Shown: piece by piece, positions 1 to 7,285 of the stretch | Numbering within the stretch: position 1 is the first letter of the stretch | How the letters are laid out: every line of letters starts with the position of its first letter | NCBI GenBank assembly: GCA_002399735.1 | Contig: DHEF01000042.1 | Location: forward strand, 47,779 to 65,707 | Direction of reading: 5' to 3' | Length of the DNA: 17,929 bases | Source of the DNA: Chitinophagaceae bacterium UBA4857 | GTDB taxonomy: Bacteria; Bacteroidota; Bacteroidia; Chitinophagales; Chitinophagaceae | Made by a program: the position numbers and the translations under genes | Notes under the pieces: model-generated | What the model was told of the DNA's origin: nothing | Database searches by the model: none | What the model saw: the letters and a program-made list of their open reading frames with translations, nothing else

Positions 1-35
1 TTAGTTATTGGATTAGTCTCATTAATGCTTCGCAT

Positions 36-88
36 TGTTGCAGCTGAAGAGTGCGACAACGGACGATGATAGTAGCACTGCTGCGGAT
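36..88 (+). repeat. Dispersed intergenic repeat, family A, copy 1
   Basis: A 53-bp segment that matches, in opposite orientation, a 55-bp segment at 11448-11502. Alignment by eye gives six mismatches and one 2-base gap; the shared core includes GAAGAGTGCGAC and GACGATGATAGTAG. No reading frame covers it. I do not recognise a named family. Part of the core (GTGCGACGCAACA, complete in copy 2) is shared with repeat family B elsewhere in the window. Confidence 0.7.
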
Positions 89-154
89 TAAAAAAGTAAA
101 AATTTAGAAGTTAATATATCGACAATTAATTGAGGCGTTCTACAAATTATAAGA

Positions 155-182
155 AATAAAAAACCCCTCCAAAGGAGGGGTT
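155..182 (-). terminator. Rho-independent terminator of the aspartate kinase gene (CCCCTCC-type hairpin)
   Basis: AACCCCTCC (162-170) pairs with GGAGGGGTT (174-182), a 9-bp stem with a 3-base loop. On the minus strand it ends in a run of six T, about ten bases after the lysC stop codon. The same palindrome recurs at 3220-3236 and 3464-3488, so it is also a dispersed repeat recruited as a terminator. Confidence 0.85.
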
Positions 183-192
183 CGGGAGGCTT

Positions 193-1515
193 TTACTCAA
201 GCCCAAACATGCCTTTATTTAGCTGTTGCAGTATTTGTATCTTATGCTCACCCGATACCAGCAACGAAATATTATTTTGACTACCACCGTAAGACACCAT
301 ACGGATTGGTATGTTACGGATAGATCCAAACAGGCGTTTGATAATATCTTCGGTTTCAGAAATTTCGTTACCCACCACCGAAATGATAGATTGGTTTTCA
401 TCTACCTCCACAGTGCCAAATGGTTCCAGTTCTTTAATAATATCTTTCAAACTATCTGTTTGATCAATAGTTAAAGAAACCGCCACTTCCGAAGTCGTAA
501 TCATATCAATGGGAGTACGGTATTTTTCAAACACCTCAAATATTTTTCTTAAAAAACCGTAGGCCAATAACATACGGCTGCTCTTAATGCGAATAGCAAT
601 AATATTATCTTTTGCAGCTACGGCTTTAACACCAACACTACCTGCTTTTTCGGTAATTAAAGTGCCTTTTGCAGCAGGTTGCATAGTGTTTAATAGTTTT
701 ACCGGAACCTTATAATGTTGCGCCGGCCATATTGATGCAGGGTGTAAAATTTTTGCACCAAAATAAGCCAGTTCCGCAGCTTCTTCAAAGCTTAATTGCT
801 CAATGGGTAAGGTCTTGTTTACAATACGCGGATCGTTATTGTGCATGCCATCTATATCGGTCCAAATTTCACAAACCGATGCTTTAATTGCTGCTGCAAT
901 TAACGATGCTGAGTAATCGCTGCCACCACGTTTCAGGTTATCTACTTCGCCTTTTGCATTACGGCAAATATAACCTTGGGTAACAAATATTTTTTTGTCC
1001 TTGTGCTTATCTAAAATTTGTGTAAGCTTAACTTTTATACTACCAATTTGTGGTTCATCGTATTGGTCAATACTCATAAACTCCAAAGCCGGCAACAGTA
1101 AATGCTCAATACCTTGCTCCTCTAAATAAATGCTGAAAAGCTTGGTAGATAGTAGCTCACCTTGTGCTAAAATATCTTTACTTAATGCCTCGCTAAATGA
1201 TATTTTTAAAATAATATTTAAAAACTCAAAATGCTCATTAATCGTATTCTTCGCTTTTTCAACCATCTCCGGTTTTGTTACCAGTTGATTGATAAAATCT
1301 TCGTAATGTGCATGTAACTTATCAATGGTGTCCTTGGCGCCGCTACGGTCGTGTTGCGCAATTTGATTGCCAATAGTTACTAAGGCATTGGTTGTACCTG
1401 ATAAAGCAGATAGTACAACAATGGCCGGCTCGGTTTCTTTTGTTACCAGCCCGGCAATATGGTGCATGCGTTCGGGCTTACCCACACTTGTGCCGCCAAA
1501 CTTCATTATTTTCAT
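193..1515 (-). CDS. lysC: Aspartate kinase, monofunctional, two C-terminal ACT domains
   Basis: This enzyme phosphorylates L-aspartate with ATP, the first step of the pathway to lysine, threonine and methionine, and acts in the cytosol. The 440-residue protein has the N-terminal kinase signature KFGGTSV at residues 5-11, GGSDYSA at 197-203 and WTDIDG...NDPR at 218-230. ACT regulatory domains follow at about 300-370 (with IDMITTSEVAVS at 336-347) and 375-440. Its length fits a stand-alone aspartokinase rather than a fusion with homoserine dehydrogenase. I chose the ATG at 1515 over the one at 1506 because GGAGG (1525-1529, minus strand) lies nine bases upstream, a rare clear Shine-Dalgarno for this window. 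ACT domains usually mean feedback inhibition by an end-product amino acid, but which one cannot be read here. A hairpin terminator follows the stop closely. Confidence 0.95.
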   Translation of the reverse strand: MKIMKFGGTSVGKPERMHHIAGLVTKETEPAIVVLSALSGTTNALVTIGNQIAQHDRSGAKDTIDKLHAHYEDFINQLVTKPEMVEKAKNTINEHFEFLNIILKISFSEALSKDILAQGELLSTKLFSIYLEEQGIEHLLLPALEFMSIDQYDEPQIGSIKVKLTQILDKHKDKKIFVTQGYICRNAKGEVDNLKRGGSDYSASLIAAAIKASVCEIWTDIDGMHNNDPRIVNKTLPIEQLSFEEAAELAYFGAKILHPASIWPAQHYKVPVKLLNTMQPAAKGTLITEKAGSVGVKAVAAKDNIIAIRIKSSRMLLAYGFLRKIFEVFEKYRTPIDMITTSEVAVSLTIDQTDSLKDIIKELEPFGTVEVDENQSIISVVGNEISETEDIIKRLFGSIRNIPIRMVSYGGSQNNISLLVSGEHKIQILQQLNKGMFGLE

Positions 1516-1557
1516 TTGTTCCCCCCTCCAATATTTTTAATGGTAAAAATTTGGCTG

Positions 1558-1565
1558 CAAAGATA
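1558..1565 (-). promoter_or_regulatory. Putative -7 promoter box of the aspartate kinase gene
   Basis: Read on the minus strand this is TATCTTTG, a perfect match to the Bacteroidota -7 consensus TAnnTTTG. Transcription would start near 1552, giving a leader of about 37 bases with a GGAGG site. No good TTTG -33 element lies at the usual 19-21 base distance, so the promoter is incomplete by sequence. Confidence 0.5.
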
Positions 1566-1581
1566 ATGGTAGCACAAATGC

Positions 1582-1615
1582 AAAACCCTGCAAAAAATAG
1601 TATTTGCAGGGTTTT
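1582..1615 (-). terminator. 13-bp stem hairpin between phosphodiesterase and aspartate kinase genes
   Basis: AAAACCCTGCAAA (1582-1594) pairs perfectly with TTTGCAGGGTTTT (1603-1615) around an 8-base loop. Both ends are A/T tracts, so it could terminate in either direction; the most useful role is ending minus-strand transcripts from the phosphodiesterase gene just before the lysC promoter. It lies upstream of the predicted lysC transcription start, so it is not a leader attenuator if that start is right. Confidence 0.6.
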
Positions 1616-1671
1616 TATATTTTGTCGGTCGCTTTTTTGAATTGTTAGCTTAAACGACTGTTAGTTTTTTA

Positions 1672-1720
1672 TTTTGTTACCAGCTGTAGTTCCCTGATCA
1701 GCTTTTGTTGCGTCGCACAC
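1672..1720 (-). repeat. Dispersed repeat family B, copy 1
   Basis: These 49 bases are the exact reverse complement of 3354-3402, so the two copies form a perfect inverted repeat around the phosphodiesterase gene. Read on the minus strand the order is GTGTGCGACGCAAC, a hairpin AGCTG/CAGCT with ATCAGGG in the loop, then CTGGTAACAAAA. More diverged copies occur at 7193-7261 and 14256-14320. Similarity to copy 2 stops abruptly beyond the 49 bases. Confidence 0.85.
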
Positions 1721-1783
1721 TTGTGCTTTCTTTTCGCTAATCAGCAGAGGGAAGTCGGATAGTCGGAAAGACCGAAAGTCAGT

Positions 1784-1839
1784 AGTGAATAGTCAATAGT
1801 GAATAAACCCACTCACTATTTCACTGCTGACTATTCACT
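1784..1839. repeat. Inverted-repeat hairpin of AGTGAATAGTCA words
   Basis: AGTGAATAGTCA (1784-1795) pairs with TGACTATTCACT (1828-1839), and an inner stem of about 7 bp (1796-1802 with 1813-1819) can extend it across a bulge. It lies about 30 bases after the phosphodiesterase stop and could slow transcription or protect the 3' end, but it has no T run. A shorter stem of similar words (ctattca/tgaatag) occurs at 7170-7189. Confidence 0.6.
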
Positions 1840-1870
1840 TATCCATGAACTATCAATTATGAACCATTAA

Positions 1871-3139
1871 CTACTTAAGTATCGGCTTCAACACTTTCAG
1901 GTTACCATCAATTTTAAAATCGTATGTAAGACCTAAAATTTCGGCAACTAAAGGGTACACATTTACGTTTTCAAAGCCTTCAATTTCAATATTGTTTTTA
2001 AAGGCTGGCCCCCAGGCAAAAAAGCTGGCTCGCATATCGGTTAAGCGGTTATCAAAACCGTGGTAGCCTATATGGGTAGATGGTCGGGTTCCAATATTAA
2101 AATAATATGGAGGATTGGGTACTAATAAAATATCACCTGCTCGTTTGTATCTATCATCTTTCTTACTTAAATGCCATTTTTTAGGCGTTTTACAAAGCAT
2201 GTACGGCGTATAATTTTCGGCTTCTTTTTTTAAAGCTTTGTAGGTAGTTTTTACTGTTTTTTTAGTTACGTTTTTACCGTATAAATGTAAAGAGGTAGAG
2301 CCGTAGGGTACAAAAAACTGCGTCGTATCAATTGCCTTTGGCATTTTAATTACTTTGTCTTTATCTACATTGGTCATACCGTGGTCAGATACCACAATAA
2401 AGTTAACCGGTAAGCCCAGCTTATCAACTTCCGCTACCAGTTTACCAATACTTTCATCTACAAACTGTACAGCATGTTTAGCTTCGGCCGAGCCTACACC
2501 AAATTCATGTAAATCATGGTCAACTTCAGGAAAGTAAAAAGTAATTAAATGCGGACGTTTATCTTCCGGTAACTGCAACCATTTTTTTACGGTAGCAATG
2601 CGGTCGTCCATTTTAATTTTTTCGTTGTAGTTGTAGTAGTAAGTGGGACGTTTGCCTTGTATGTTTGCCTCCGAACCTACCCAGTAAAAACTGGCACTTA
2701 ACATTTCCTGCTGCTCACTTAACGACCATAATGGTGTACCGCCATACCAACTACTATCGCCTACACGAGCCTTATTGCTCATTGTGTACATTTGGTTTTT
2801 AGCCGGATCGAAAAATGTATTATTGACTAAACCATGATGCGATGGATATAAACCTGTTACAATTGTGTAGTGATTGGGAAATGTTAATGATGGGTAAGAA
2901 GGCTGCATAAATTTTGCCTTAACTCCCTGACCCGATAAACGCAATATATTTTTAGCACCATAACTTTCGGCCATATCGTTTCTTAAACCATCAACGGAAA
3001 TAAGTATAACGTAAGGTTTGCTTTGTTGAGCTGCTGCATTTTTTCTGCCGGCAACAATTTGCTCAGTTGTATCAATTTTTTGCTGACCATAACTAATAGC
3101 AACTATCAGTAAAGTCAAACCTGTCATTAATGTTCTCAT
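1871..3139 (-). CDS. Exported nucleotide pyrophosphatase/phosphodiesterase (alkaline phosphatase superfamily)
   Basis: The product belongs to the NPP family of two-zinc phosphodiesterases, which cleave phosphodiester or pyrophosphate bonds, often in nucleotides. An N-terminal hydrophobic stretch (MRTLMTGLTLLIVAISYG) is a signal peptide, so it should work in the periplasm or outside. All expected active-site residues are visible; numbered from the ATG at 3139 they are D50 (ISVDG), nucleophile T86 (LTFPNH), D207 and H211 (VDHDLH), D252-H253 (SDHGM) and H360 (GYHG). The reading frame is open to an ATG at 3169, but that start would lie upstream of the predicted transcription start and would put ten residues before the signal peptide, so I use 3139 (422 residues). 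The natural substrate cannot be told from sequence. Perfect 49-bp inverted repeats flank it. Confidence 0.9.
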   Translation of the reverse strand: MRTLMTGLTLLIVAISYGQQKIDTTEQIVAGRKNAAAQQSKPYVILISVDGLRNDMAESYGAKNILRLSGQGVKAKFMQPSYPSLTFPNHYTIVTGLYPSHHGLVNNTFFDPAKNQMYTMSNKARVGDSSWYGGTPLWSLSEQQEMLSASFYWVGSEANIQGKRPTYYYNYNEKIKMDDRIATVKKWLQLPEDKRPHLITFYFPEVDHDLHEFGVGSAEAKHAVQFVDESIGKLVAEVDKLGLPVNFIVVSDHGMTNVDKDKVIKMPKAIDTTQFFVPYGSTSLHLYGKNVTKKTVKTTYKALKKEAENYTPYMLCKTPKKWHLSKKDDRYKRAGDILLVPNPPYYFNIGTRPSTHIGYHGFDNRLTDMRASFFAWGPAFKNNIEIEGFENVNVYPLVAEILGLTYDFKIDGNLKVLKPILK

Positions 3140-3166
3140 GTTATTCTGTTTAAACGTAATCAACCA

Positions 3167-3198
3167 CAAAGATTGGGTAACAATACAGGATGGGCAAA
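3167..3198 (-). promoter_or_regulatory. Putative promoter of the phosphodiesterase gene
   Basis: On the minus strand TTTG (3195-3198) is followed after exactly 20 bases by AATCTTTG (3167-3174), one mismatch from TAnnTTTG. This spacing is that expected for the Bacteroidota primary sigma factor. Transcription would start near 3161, about 22 bases before the chosen ATG at 3139 and downstream of the alternative ATG at 3169. Confidence 0.6.
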
Positions 3199-3219
3199 TT
3201 ATTTTTAGGCCTCCCCAAG

Positions 3220-3236
3220 CCCCTCCAAAGGAGGGG
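3220..3236. repeat. CCCCTCC/GGAGGGG palindromic repeat, stand-alone copy
   Basis: CCCCTCC (3220-3226) and GGAGGGG (3230-3236) flank an AAA loop, the same palindrome as the terminators at 162-182 and 3464-3488. This copy is not next to a stop codon: it lies just upstream of the phosphodiesterase promoter, more than 250 bases beyond the acs stop, and has only a short T tract. The preceding GGCCTCCCCAAG extends the similarity to the flank of the other copies. Confidence 0.75.
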
Positions 3237-3340
3237 TTTAGGGAACCGCTGTTTGTTTGTACAACTTTCTACCCTTGAAAAGAACAATTTACGAACCTGA
3301 TTTTGTTAAACATGCTTGGGGAATGGTGATGATTAGTATT

Positions 3341-3407
3341 ACAGAACGATGCAGTGTGCGACGCAACAAAAGCTGATCAGGGAACTACAGCTGGTAACAA
3401 AAAAATA
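3341..3407 (+). repeat. Dispersed repeat family B, copy 2
   Basis: The longest well-preserved copy: ACAGAACGATG, then GTGTGCGACGCAACAAA, a hairpin AGCTG (3371-3375) with CAGCT (3388-3392) enclosing ATCAGGGAACTA, then CTGGTAACAAAAAAATA. Bases 3354-3402 are an exact reverse complement of copy 1 at 1672-1720. No ORF uses it. Confidence 0.85.
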
Positions 3408-3462
3408 ATACTCAAACATAGCTGTTTAAGAAAGTGGTAATGGCTTCGACTTGTAGGAATTT

Positions 3463-3488
3463 AAAAACCCCTCCTTTGGAGGGGTTTT
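3463..3488 (-). terminator. Terminator of the acetyl-CoA synthetase gene (CCCCTCC-type hairpin)
   Basis: AAAACCCCTCC (3464-3474) pairs with GGAGGGGTTTT (3478-3488), an 11-bp stem with a 3-base loop. On the minus strand it ends in five T and starts 8 bases after the acs stop codon. The loop is TTT on the plus strand, so this copy is inverted relative to those at 162-182 and 3220-3236. Confidence 0.85.
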
Positions 3489-3495
3489 GGGGGCT

Positions 3496-5436
3496 TTAAA
3501 TTTTTCCTTTTACAATTTCGTCCACCACACCCGGATCTAAAAGGGTAGAAGTGTCGCCTAATTTATCGGTTTCGCCTTCGGCTACTTTACGTAAAATACG
3601 GCGCATAATTTTACCGCTACGGGTTTTGGGCAAACCACTTACAAACTGTATTTTATCGGGCTTGGCAATGGGGCCAATAATCCGTGATACCGTAGCCAGT
3701 ATATCTTTTTTTGTAAGGTCATCATCAAAATGGCGACCATTAAAAATAACATAGGCATAAATGCCCTGGCCTTTAATATCGTGCGGGTAACCCACTACAG
3801 CACTTTCCACAACGCCAGCGTGCATATTAATGGCATTCTCTACTTCGGCAGTACCAATACGATGGCCACTTACATTTAACACATCATCTACACGGCCGGT
3901 AATGCGATAAAAACCATCCTCATTTTTCAAAGCACCATCGCCGGTGAAATATAAATTTTCGTAAGTAGCAAAGTAGTTGGTACGGCAACGTTCATGATCG
4001 CCATAGGTGGTACGTAAAATACCCGGCCATGGCGCTTTAATACAAAGGTTGCCTTTATAATTCCCTTCCTCATCTTTTTCGGTTACTTCCTTGCCGTTTT
4101 CGTCAACCAATATAGGTTGTACTCCCGGTAAGGGCAAAGTAGCCCATGAGGGTTTAGCAGGCGTAACACCGGCCAGGTTGCTGATTAATACACCGCCTGT
4201 TTCGGTTTGCCACCAGGTATCAACAATGGGGCATTTCTTTTTGCCTATATGTTCATCGTACCAATGCCATGCTTCTTCATTAATAGGCTCACCTACTGTG
4301 CCCAATACTTTCAAGGAAGATAAATCCTTGCTTTTTAACGGATCTAATCCAAAACCCATTAAACTACGGATAGCAGTTGGCGCAGTATATAAAATATCAA
4401 TTTTGTATTTGTCAATTATATCCCAAAAACGTCCTGCATCGGGCCATGTGGGTACACCTTCAAACATAACACTGGTAGCACCTGCACTTAAAGGGCCGTA
4501 AATAATATAACTGTGCCCGGTAATCCAGCCAATATCGGCAGTACAAAAATGTATTTGTCCCGGTTGGTAATTAAAGGCATTTACAAAAGTATAATTGGTC
4601 CATACCATATAACCACCAATAGTATGCACCACCCCTTTAGGTTTACCGGTACTACCCGATGTATATAATATAAACAAAGGGTCTTCGGCATCCATTACTT
4701 CCGCTTCGCCAAAGCCATCAGTGTTCAAGGCTTCTGCGCCTTCGGTTACGGCTTGCATTTCATCCTCCCACCATACATCACGACCCTTAATCATAGACAC
4801 CGGTGTGCGTGTACGTGTGTAAACAATTACACGTTTTACTACTTTATTGCCAATCAGTGCATCATCAATTACACTCTTTAACGGAATATCTTTTGCGCCA
4901 CGGTAAGCACCGTCGCAGGTAACAATATATTCTGCTTGTGCATCTTCTAATCTGTCGGCAATACTTTGTGCTGAAAAACCACCAAAAATTACACTGTGTA
5001 TAGCACCAATACGGGCACAGGCTAAGGTTGCATAAGCCAACTCGGGCACCATGCCCATGTATATACAAACCCTGTCGCCTTTTTTTACACCATTATTTTT
5101 TAGTACTTGTGCAAACTGGCAAACACGTTTATGTAAACGTTCGTAAGTTACAATACGGGTACGTTCTTCGGGGTTATTGGGTTCCCAAATAATAGCAGGT
5201 TTATCGGACAGTTTTTCCAAATGACGGTCTAAACAGTTTTCCGTAATATTTAATTTACCGCCTGCAAACCATTCAATCTTAGGGTCTTTAAAATTCCAGT
5301 CTAAAACTTTGTCCCATTTTTTATGCCAGCGAAAATGTTCGGCAACGTCGCCCCAGAATGCCTCCGGATTGTCCACGCTTTTTTGATAAGCTTCTTTGTA
5401 TTCGTCAAAAGATTTAATTTGATAGGGGTATGACAT
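3496..5436 (-). CDS. acs: Acetyl-CoA synthetase (AMP-forming)
   Basis: This cytosolic enzyme makes acetyl-CoA from acetate, ATP and CoA through acetyl-AMP. Numbered from the ATG at 5436, the 646-residue protein shows the phosphate-binding motif YTSGSTGKPKG (258-268), DTWWQTETGG (406-415), the hinge-region motif TGRVDDVLNVSGHRIGTAEVE, and the C-terminal motif PKTRSGKIMRR. The lysine in SGK falls at residue 609, the same number as the regulatory acetylated lysine of enterobacterial Acs, so control by acetylation is plausible, although no acetyltransferase or deacetylase gene is here. A start at 5445 adds only three residues; MSYPYQ looks like the family start. It ends in a CCCCTCC terminator and diverges from an MHS-type symporter gene 84 bases away, which suggests paired uptake and activation of a carboxylate. 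Confidence 0.96.
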   Translation of the reverse strand: MSYPYQIKSFDEYKEAYQKSVDNPEAFWGDVAEHFRWHKKWDKVLDWNFKDPKIEWFAGGKLNITENCLDRHLEKLSDKPAIIWEPNNPEERTRIVTYERLHKRVCQFAQVLKNNGVKKGDRVCIYMGMVPELAYATLACARIGAIHSVIFGGFSAQSIADRLEDAQAEYIVTCDGAYRGAKDIPLKSVIDDALIGNKVVKRVIVYTRTRTPVSMIKGRDVWWEDEMQAVTEGAEALNTDGFGEAEVMDAEDPLFILYTSGSTGKPKGVVHTIGGYMVWTNYTFVNAFNYQPGQIHFCTADIGWITGHSYIIYGPLSAGATSVMFEGVPTWPDAGRFWDIIDKYKIDILYTAPTAIRSLMGFGLDPLKSKDLSSLKVLGTVGEPINEEAWHWYDEHIGKKKCPIVDTWWQTETGGVLISNLAGVTPAKPSWATLPLPGVQPILVDENGKEVTEKDEEGNYKGNLCIKAPWPGILRTTYGDHERCRTNYFATYENLYFTGDGALKNEDGFYRITGRVDDVLNVSGHRIGTAEVENAINMHAGVVESAVVGYPHDIKGQGIYAYVIFNGRHFDDDLTKKDILATVSRIIGPIAKPDKIQFVSGLPKTRSGKIMRRILRKVAEGETDKLGDTSTLLDPGVVDEIVKGKI

Positions 5437-5461
5437 GACAACCATTAATTTTTGTGAGCCT

Positions 5462-5491
5462 TAAATGTACGAATTCAAATTTTTTTAGCAA
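5462..5491 (-). promoter_or_regulatory. Possible promoter of acetyl-CoA synthetase gene
   Basis: On the minus strand TACATTTA (5462-5469) matches TAnnTTTG except for the last base, and TTG (5489-5491) lies 19 bases upstream. A start near 5457 would leave a leader of 12-21 bases. The match is imperfect, and the divergent symporter promoter must lie in the same short gap. Confidence 0.4.
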
Positions 5492-5520
5492 CAGATTAAA
5501 TCTATTTGTATTTTAATGGC

Positions 5521-7104
5521 ATGAAAAAAAATGACGATTCTGCTACCGGCATATGGAAAGTTATATCGGCCTCATCTGTAGGTACCATGATTGAATGGTA
5601 TGACTTTTACATTTTTGGTATGCTGGCCAAAACTATCAGTACACAGTTTTTTCCTGAGGGTAATAGCACGGCGGCTTTGTTAAGTACGCTGGCCATTTTT
5701 GCCGCTGGTTTTATAGTAAGGCCATTTGGCGCATTGGTATTTGGTCGCCTGGGCGATTTAATTGGTCGTAAATACACTTTTTTGCTAACGCTTGTTTTAA
5801 TGGGCGGTGCTACCTTTTTAATTGGATTAGTACCCGGCTATAAAACCATTGGCATTGCTGCACCTATACTTGTTTTATTGTTACGTTTATTACAAGGCCT
5901 TGCTTTGGGTGGCGAGTATGGTGGGGCCGCAACTTATGTTGCCGAACATGCCCCTGCCAACAAACGAGGTTATTATACCAGTTGGATACAAACCACGGCC
6001 ACGCTGGGTTTGTTTGTTGCATTAGGTGTAATTATGTTGGTAAAATTAAACATGAGCGATGCAGCCTTTAATGCAGAATGGGGTGGATGGCGTTATCCGT
6101 TTTGGATATCTGTTGTGTTAGTAGGTTTATCGGTGTATATACGTATGAATATGTCCGAGTCGCCCATATTCAGCAAACTAAAATCAAGTGGTAAGGTTTC
6201 AAAAAATCCGTTGAAAGAAAGCTTTAGTAAAAAGGCAAATTTTAAAATGGTATTGCTGGCTTTGTTTGGTGCGGTAATGGGGCAGGGTGTTATTTGGTAC
6301 ACAGGACAGTTTTATGCACAAAGTTTTTTAGAAACCAAAGCTGGTTTAGAGTTTGAACAAAGCCGTACCATTATGTTATGGGGTATTGCTTTTGCCACAC
6401 CGTTTTTTGTTTTCTGGGGCTGGCTCAGCGATAAAATAGGTCGCAAGTGGATTATGATGTTTGGTATGTTGTTAGGCATACTTACTTACCGACCCATTTT
6501 CAGCGAGTTTTTAAAAGATACCCGTATCGCAACAGAGGCTGTTATAAATTTTCAACATGCTGATACAACCTATCATACCACAGATAATATTACTTACCAA
6601 ACTATTGTAAGTAAAGGAACAAACAGCGATGGGTTAACATTTAATAAAATTGAAAAAAATATAGCTAGGCCGGATACAGTATATTTTGATGAAATAAATG
6701 CTGACAATGAAGTTATTAATAAGATATACACCATTGACCAGAAATATCATCAACACGAAGCACCGGTATATAAAGACGTAGTAGTCAGTAAGCCTGTTTA
6801 CTGGAAATTTGTTAGCCTGGTGTTTATGTTAATTTTATATGTAACCATGGTGTATGGCCCTATTGCAGCTTTCCTTGTAGAAATGTTCCCCACAAAAATC
6901 CGTTACACATCTATGAGTTTGCCTTACCATATTGGCAACGGTGTATTTGGTGGGTTGGTGCCGTTTATCGGGTTGTTATTAACCACTACTTTCCCCGGTA
7001 ACGATTTGGTGGGCTTGTGGTACCCCATTGGTGTGGCTACTTTGTGTTTAATTATTGGCACAATTTATTTAACCAATAAAATTGATAATAAGGTTGACGA
7101 TTAA
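5521..7104 (+). CDS. MFS transporter, metabolite:H+ symporter (MHS) type, with periplasmic insert
   Basis: An inner-membrane secondary transporter of 527 residues. GTMIEWYDFYIFG near the N-terminus (21-33), the MFS motif GRLGDLIGRK (75-84) and ALGGEYGGAATYVAEHAP (128-144) place it with proton symporters such as KgtP, ProP and ShiA, which carry organic acids or osmolytes. I see 12 probable helices. Unusually, about 95 polar residues (331-427, rich in Thr, Asp, Asn and Tyr) separate the ninth and tenth helices; standard topology puts this loop in the periplasm. The frame is open to a TTG at 5506, but the ATG at 5521 starts the usual basic N-terminus. The divergent acs gene makes acetate or another monocarboxylate a reasonable guess for substrate; this is inference only. 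Confidence 0.88.
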   Translation: MKKNDDSATGIWKVISASSVGTMIEWYDFYIFGMLAKTISTQFFPEGNSTAALLSTLAIFAAGFIVRPFGALVFGRLGDLIGRKYTFLLTLVLMGGATFLIGLVPGYKTIGIAAPILVLLLRLLQGLALGGEYGGAATYVAEHAPANKRGYYTSWIQTTATLGLFVALGVIMLVKLNMSDAAFNAEWGGWRYPFWISVVLVGLSVYIRMNMSESPIFSKLKSSGKVSKNPLKESFSKKANFKMVLLALFGAVMGQGVIWYTGQFYAQSFLETKAGLEFEQSRTIMLWGIAFATPFFVFWGWLSDKIGRKWIMMFGMLLGILTYRPIFSEFLKDTRIATEAVINFQHADTTYHTTDNITYQTIVSKGTNSDGLTFNKIEKNIARPDTVYFDEINADNEVINKIYTIDQKYHQHEAPVYKDVVVSKPVYWKFVSLVFMLILYVTMVYGPIAAFLVEMFPTKIRYTSMSLPYHIGNGVFGGLVPFIGLLLTTTFPGNDLVGLWYPIGVATLCLIIGTIYLTNKIDNKVDD

Positions 7105-7169
7105 CAGGAGCGGAGCCGTTGACAATGGACAAGTGACAAATTTAGAGACTCACAATAATTCAATACACA

Positions 7170-7189
7170 CTATTCACGATGATGAATAG
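7170..7189. repeat. Short CTATTCA/TGAATAG hairpin
   Basis: CTATTCA (7170-7176) and TGAATAG (7183-7189) can form a 7-bp stem with a 6-base loop. The words are those of the hairpin at 1784-1839. It directly precedes repeat family B copy 3, just as the larger one adjoins copy 1. Confidence 0.5.
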
Positions 7190-7192
7190 CGA

Positions 7193-7261
7193 ACAGAACG
7201 ATGAACGGAGCGTCGCAACGTCAGCTAAATCAGGGAACTGTAGCTGGTATCAAAAAAATAA
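7193..7261 (+). repeat. Dispersed repeat family B, copy 3
   Basis: ACAGAACGATG and GCGTCGCAAC are followed by hairpin CAGCTA (7222-7227) with TAGCTG (7241-7246), loop containing ATCAGGGAACTG, then CTGGTATCAAAAAAATA. Compared with copies 1 and 2 the innermost stem pair changes from G-C to A-T on both arms, keeping the stem paired. It lies 24 bases upstream of the start codon of the small membrane protein. Confidence 0.75.
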
Positions 7262-7285
7262 CAAATAACTACTAAACTTAATAAA

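Larger units (their letters stand above)
1516..1870. other. Gene-free spacer between phosphodiesterase and aspartate kinase genes
   Basis: This 355-bp gap holds, from left to right, the lysC Shine-Dalgarno and -7 promoter box, a 13-bp hairpin (1582-1615), repeat family B copy 1 (1672-1720), and an inverted-repeat hairpin built of AGTGAATAGTCA-like words (1784-1839). Nothing in it looks coding: the short ORFs crossing it lack a recognisable start context or domain. Confidence 0.7.
3140..3495. other. Gene-free spacer between acetyl-CoA synthetase and phosphodiesterase genes
   Basis: This 356-bp gap contains the phosphodiesterase promoter (3167-3198), a CCCCTCC/GGAGGGG palindrome (3220-3236), about 100 bases in which I see no signal (3240-3340), repeat family B copy 2 (3341-3407), and the acs terminator (3463-3488). 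I find no coding region. Confidence 0.7.

Noticed and set aside
1516..1620. Lysine riboswitch upstream of lysC
   Set aside because: The leader predicted from the -7 box is under 40 bases, and only one simple hairpin is present; the multi-helix architecture of that riboswitch is absent.
1672..3402. Insertion sequence or transposon with 49-bp terminal inverted repeats
   Set aside because: The enclosed gene is a phosphodiesterase and not a transposase, the repeats also occur singly elsewhere in the window, and I see no target-site duplication.
3393..3410. Outward -7 promoter box in the A-rich tail of repeat family B
   Set aside because: The complementary strand reads like TATTTTTTTG, but the spacing does not give TAnnTTTG in most copies and no gene is consistently placed to use it.
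5506..5520. TTG start for the MFS symporter
   Set aside because: An ATG five codons later gives the usual basic N-terminus (MKKND) just before the first helix.
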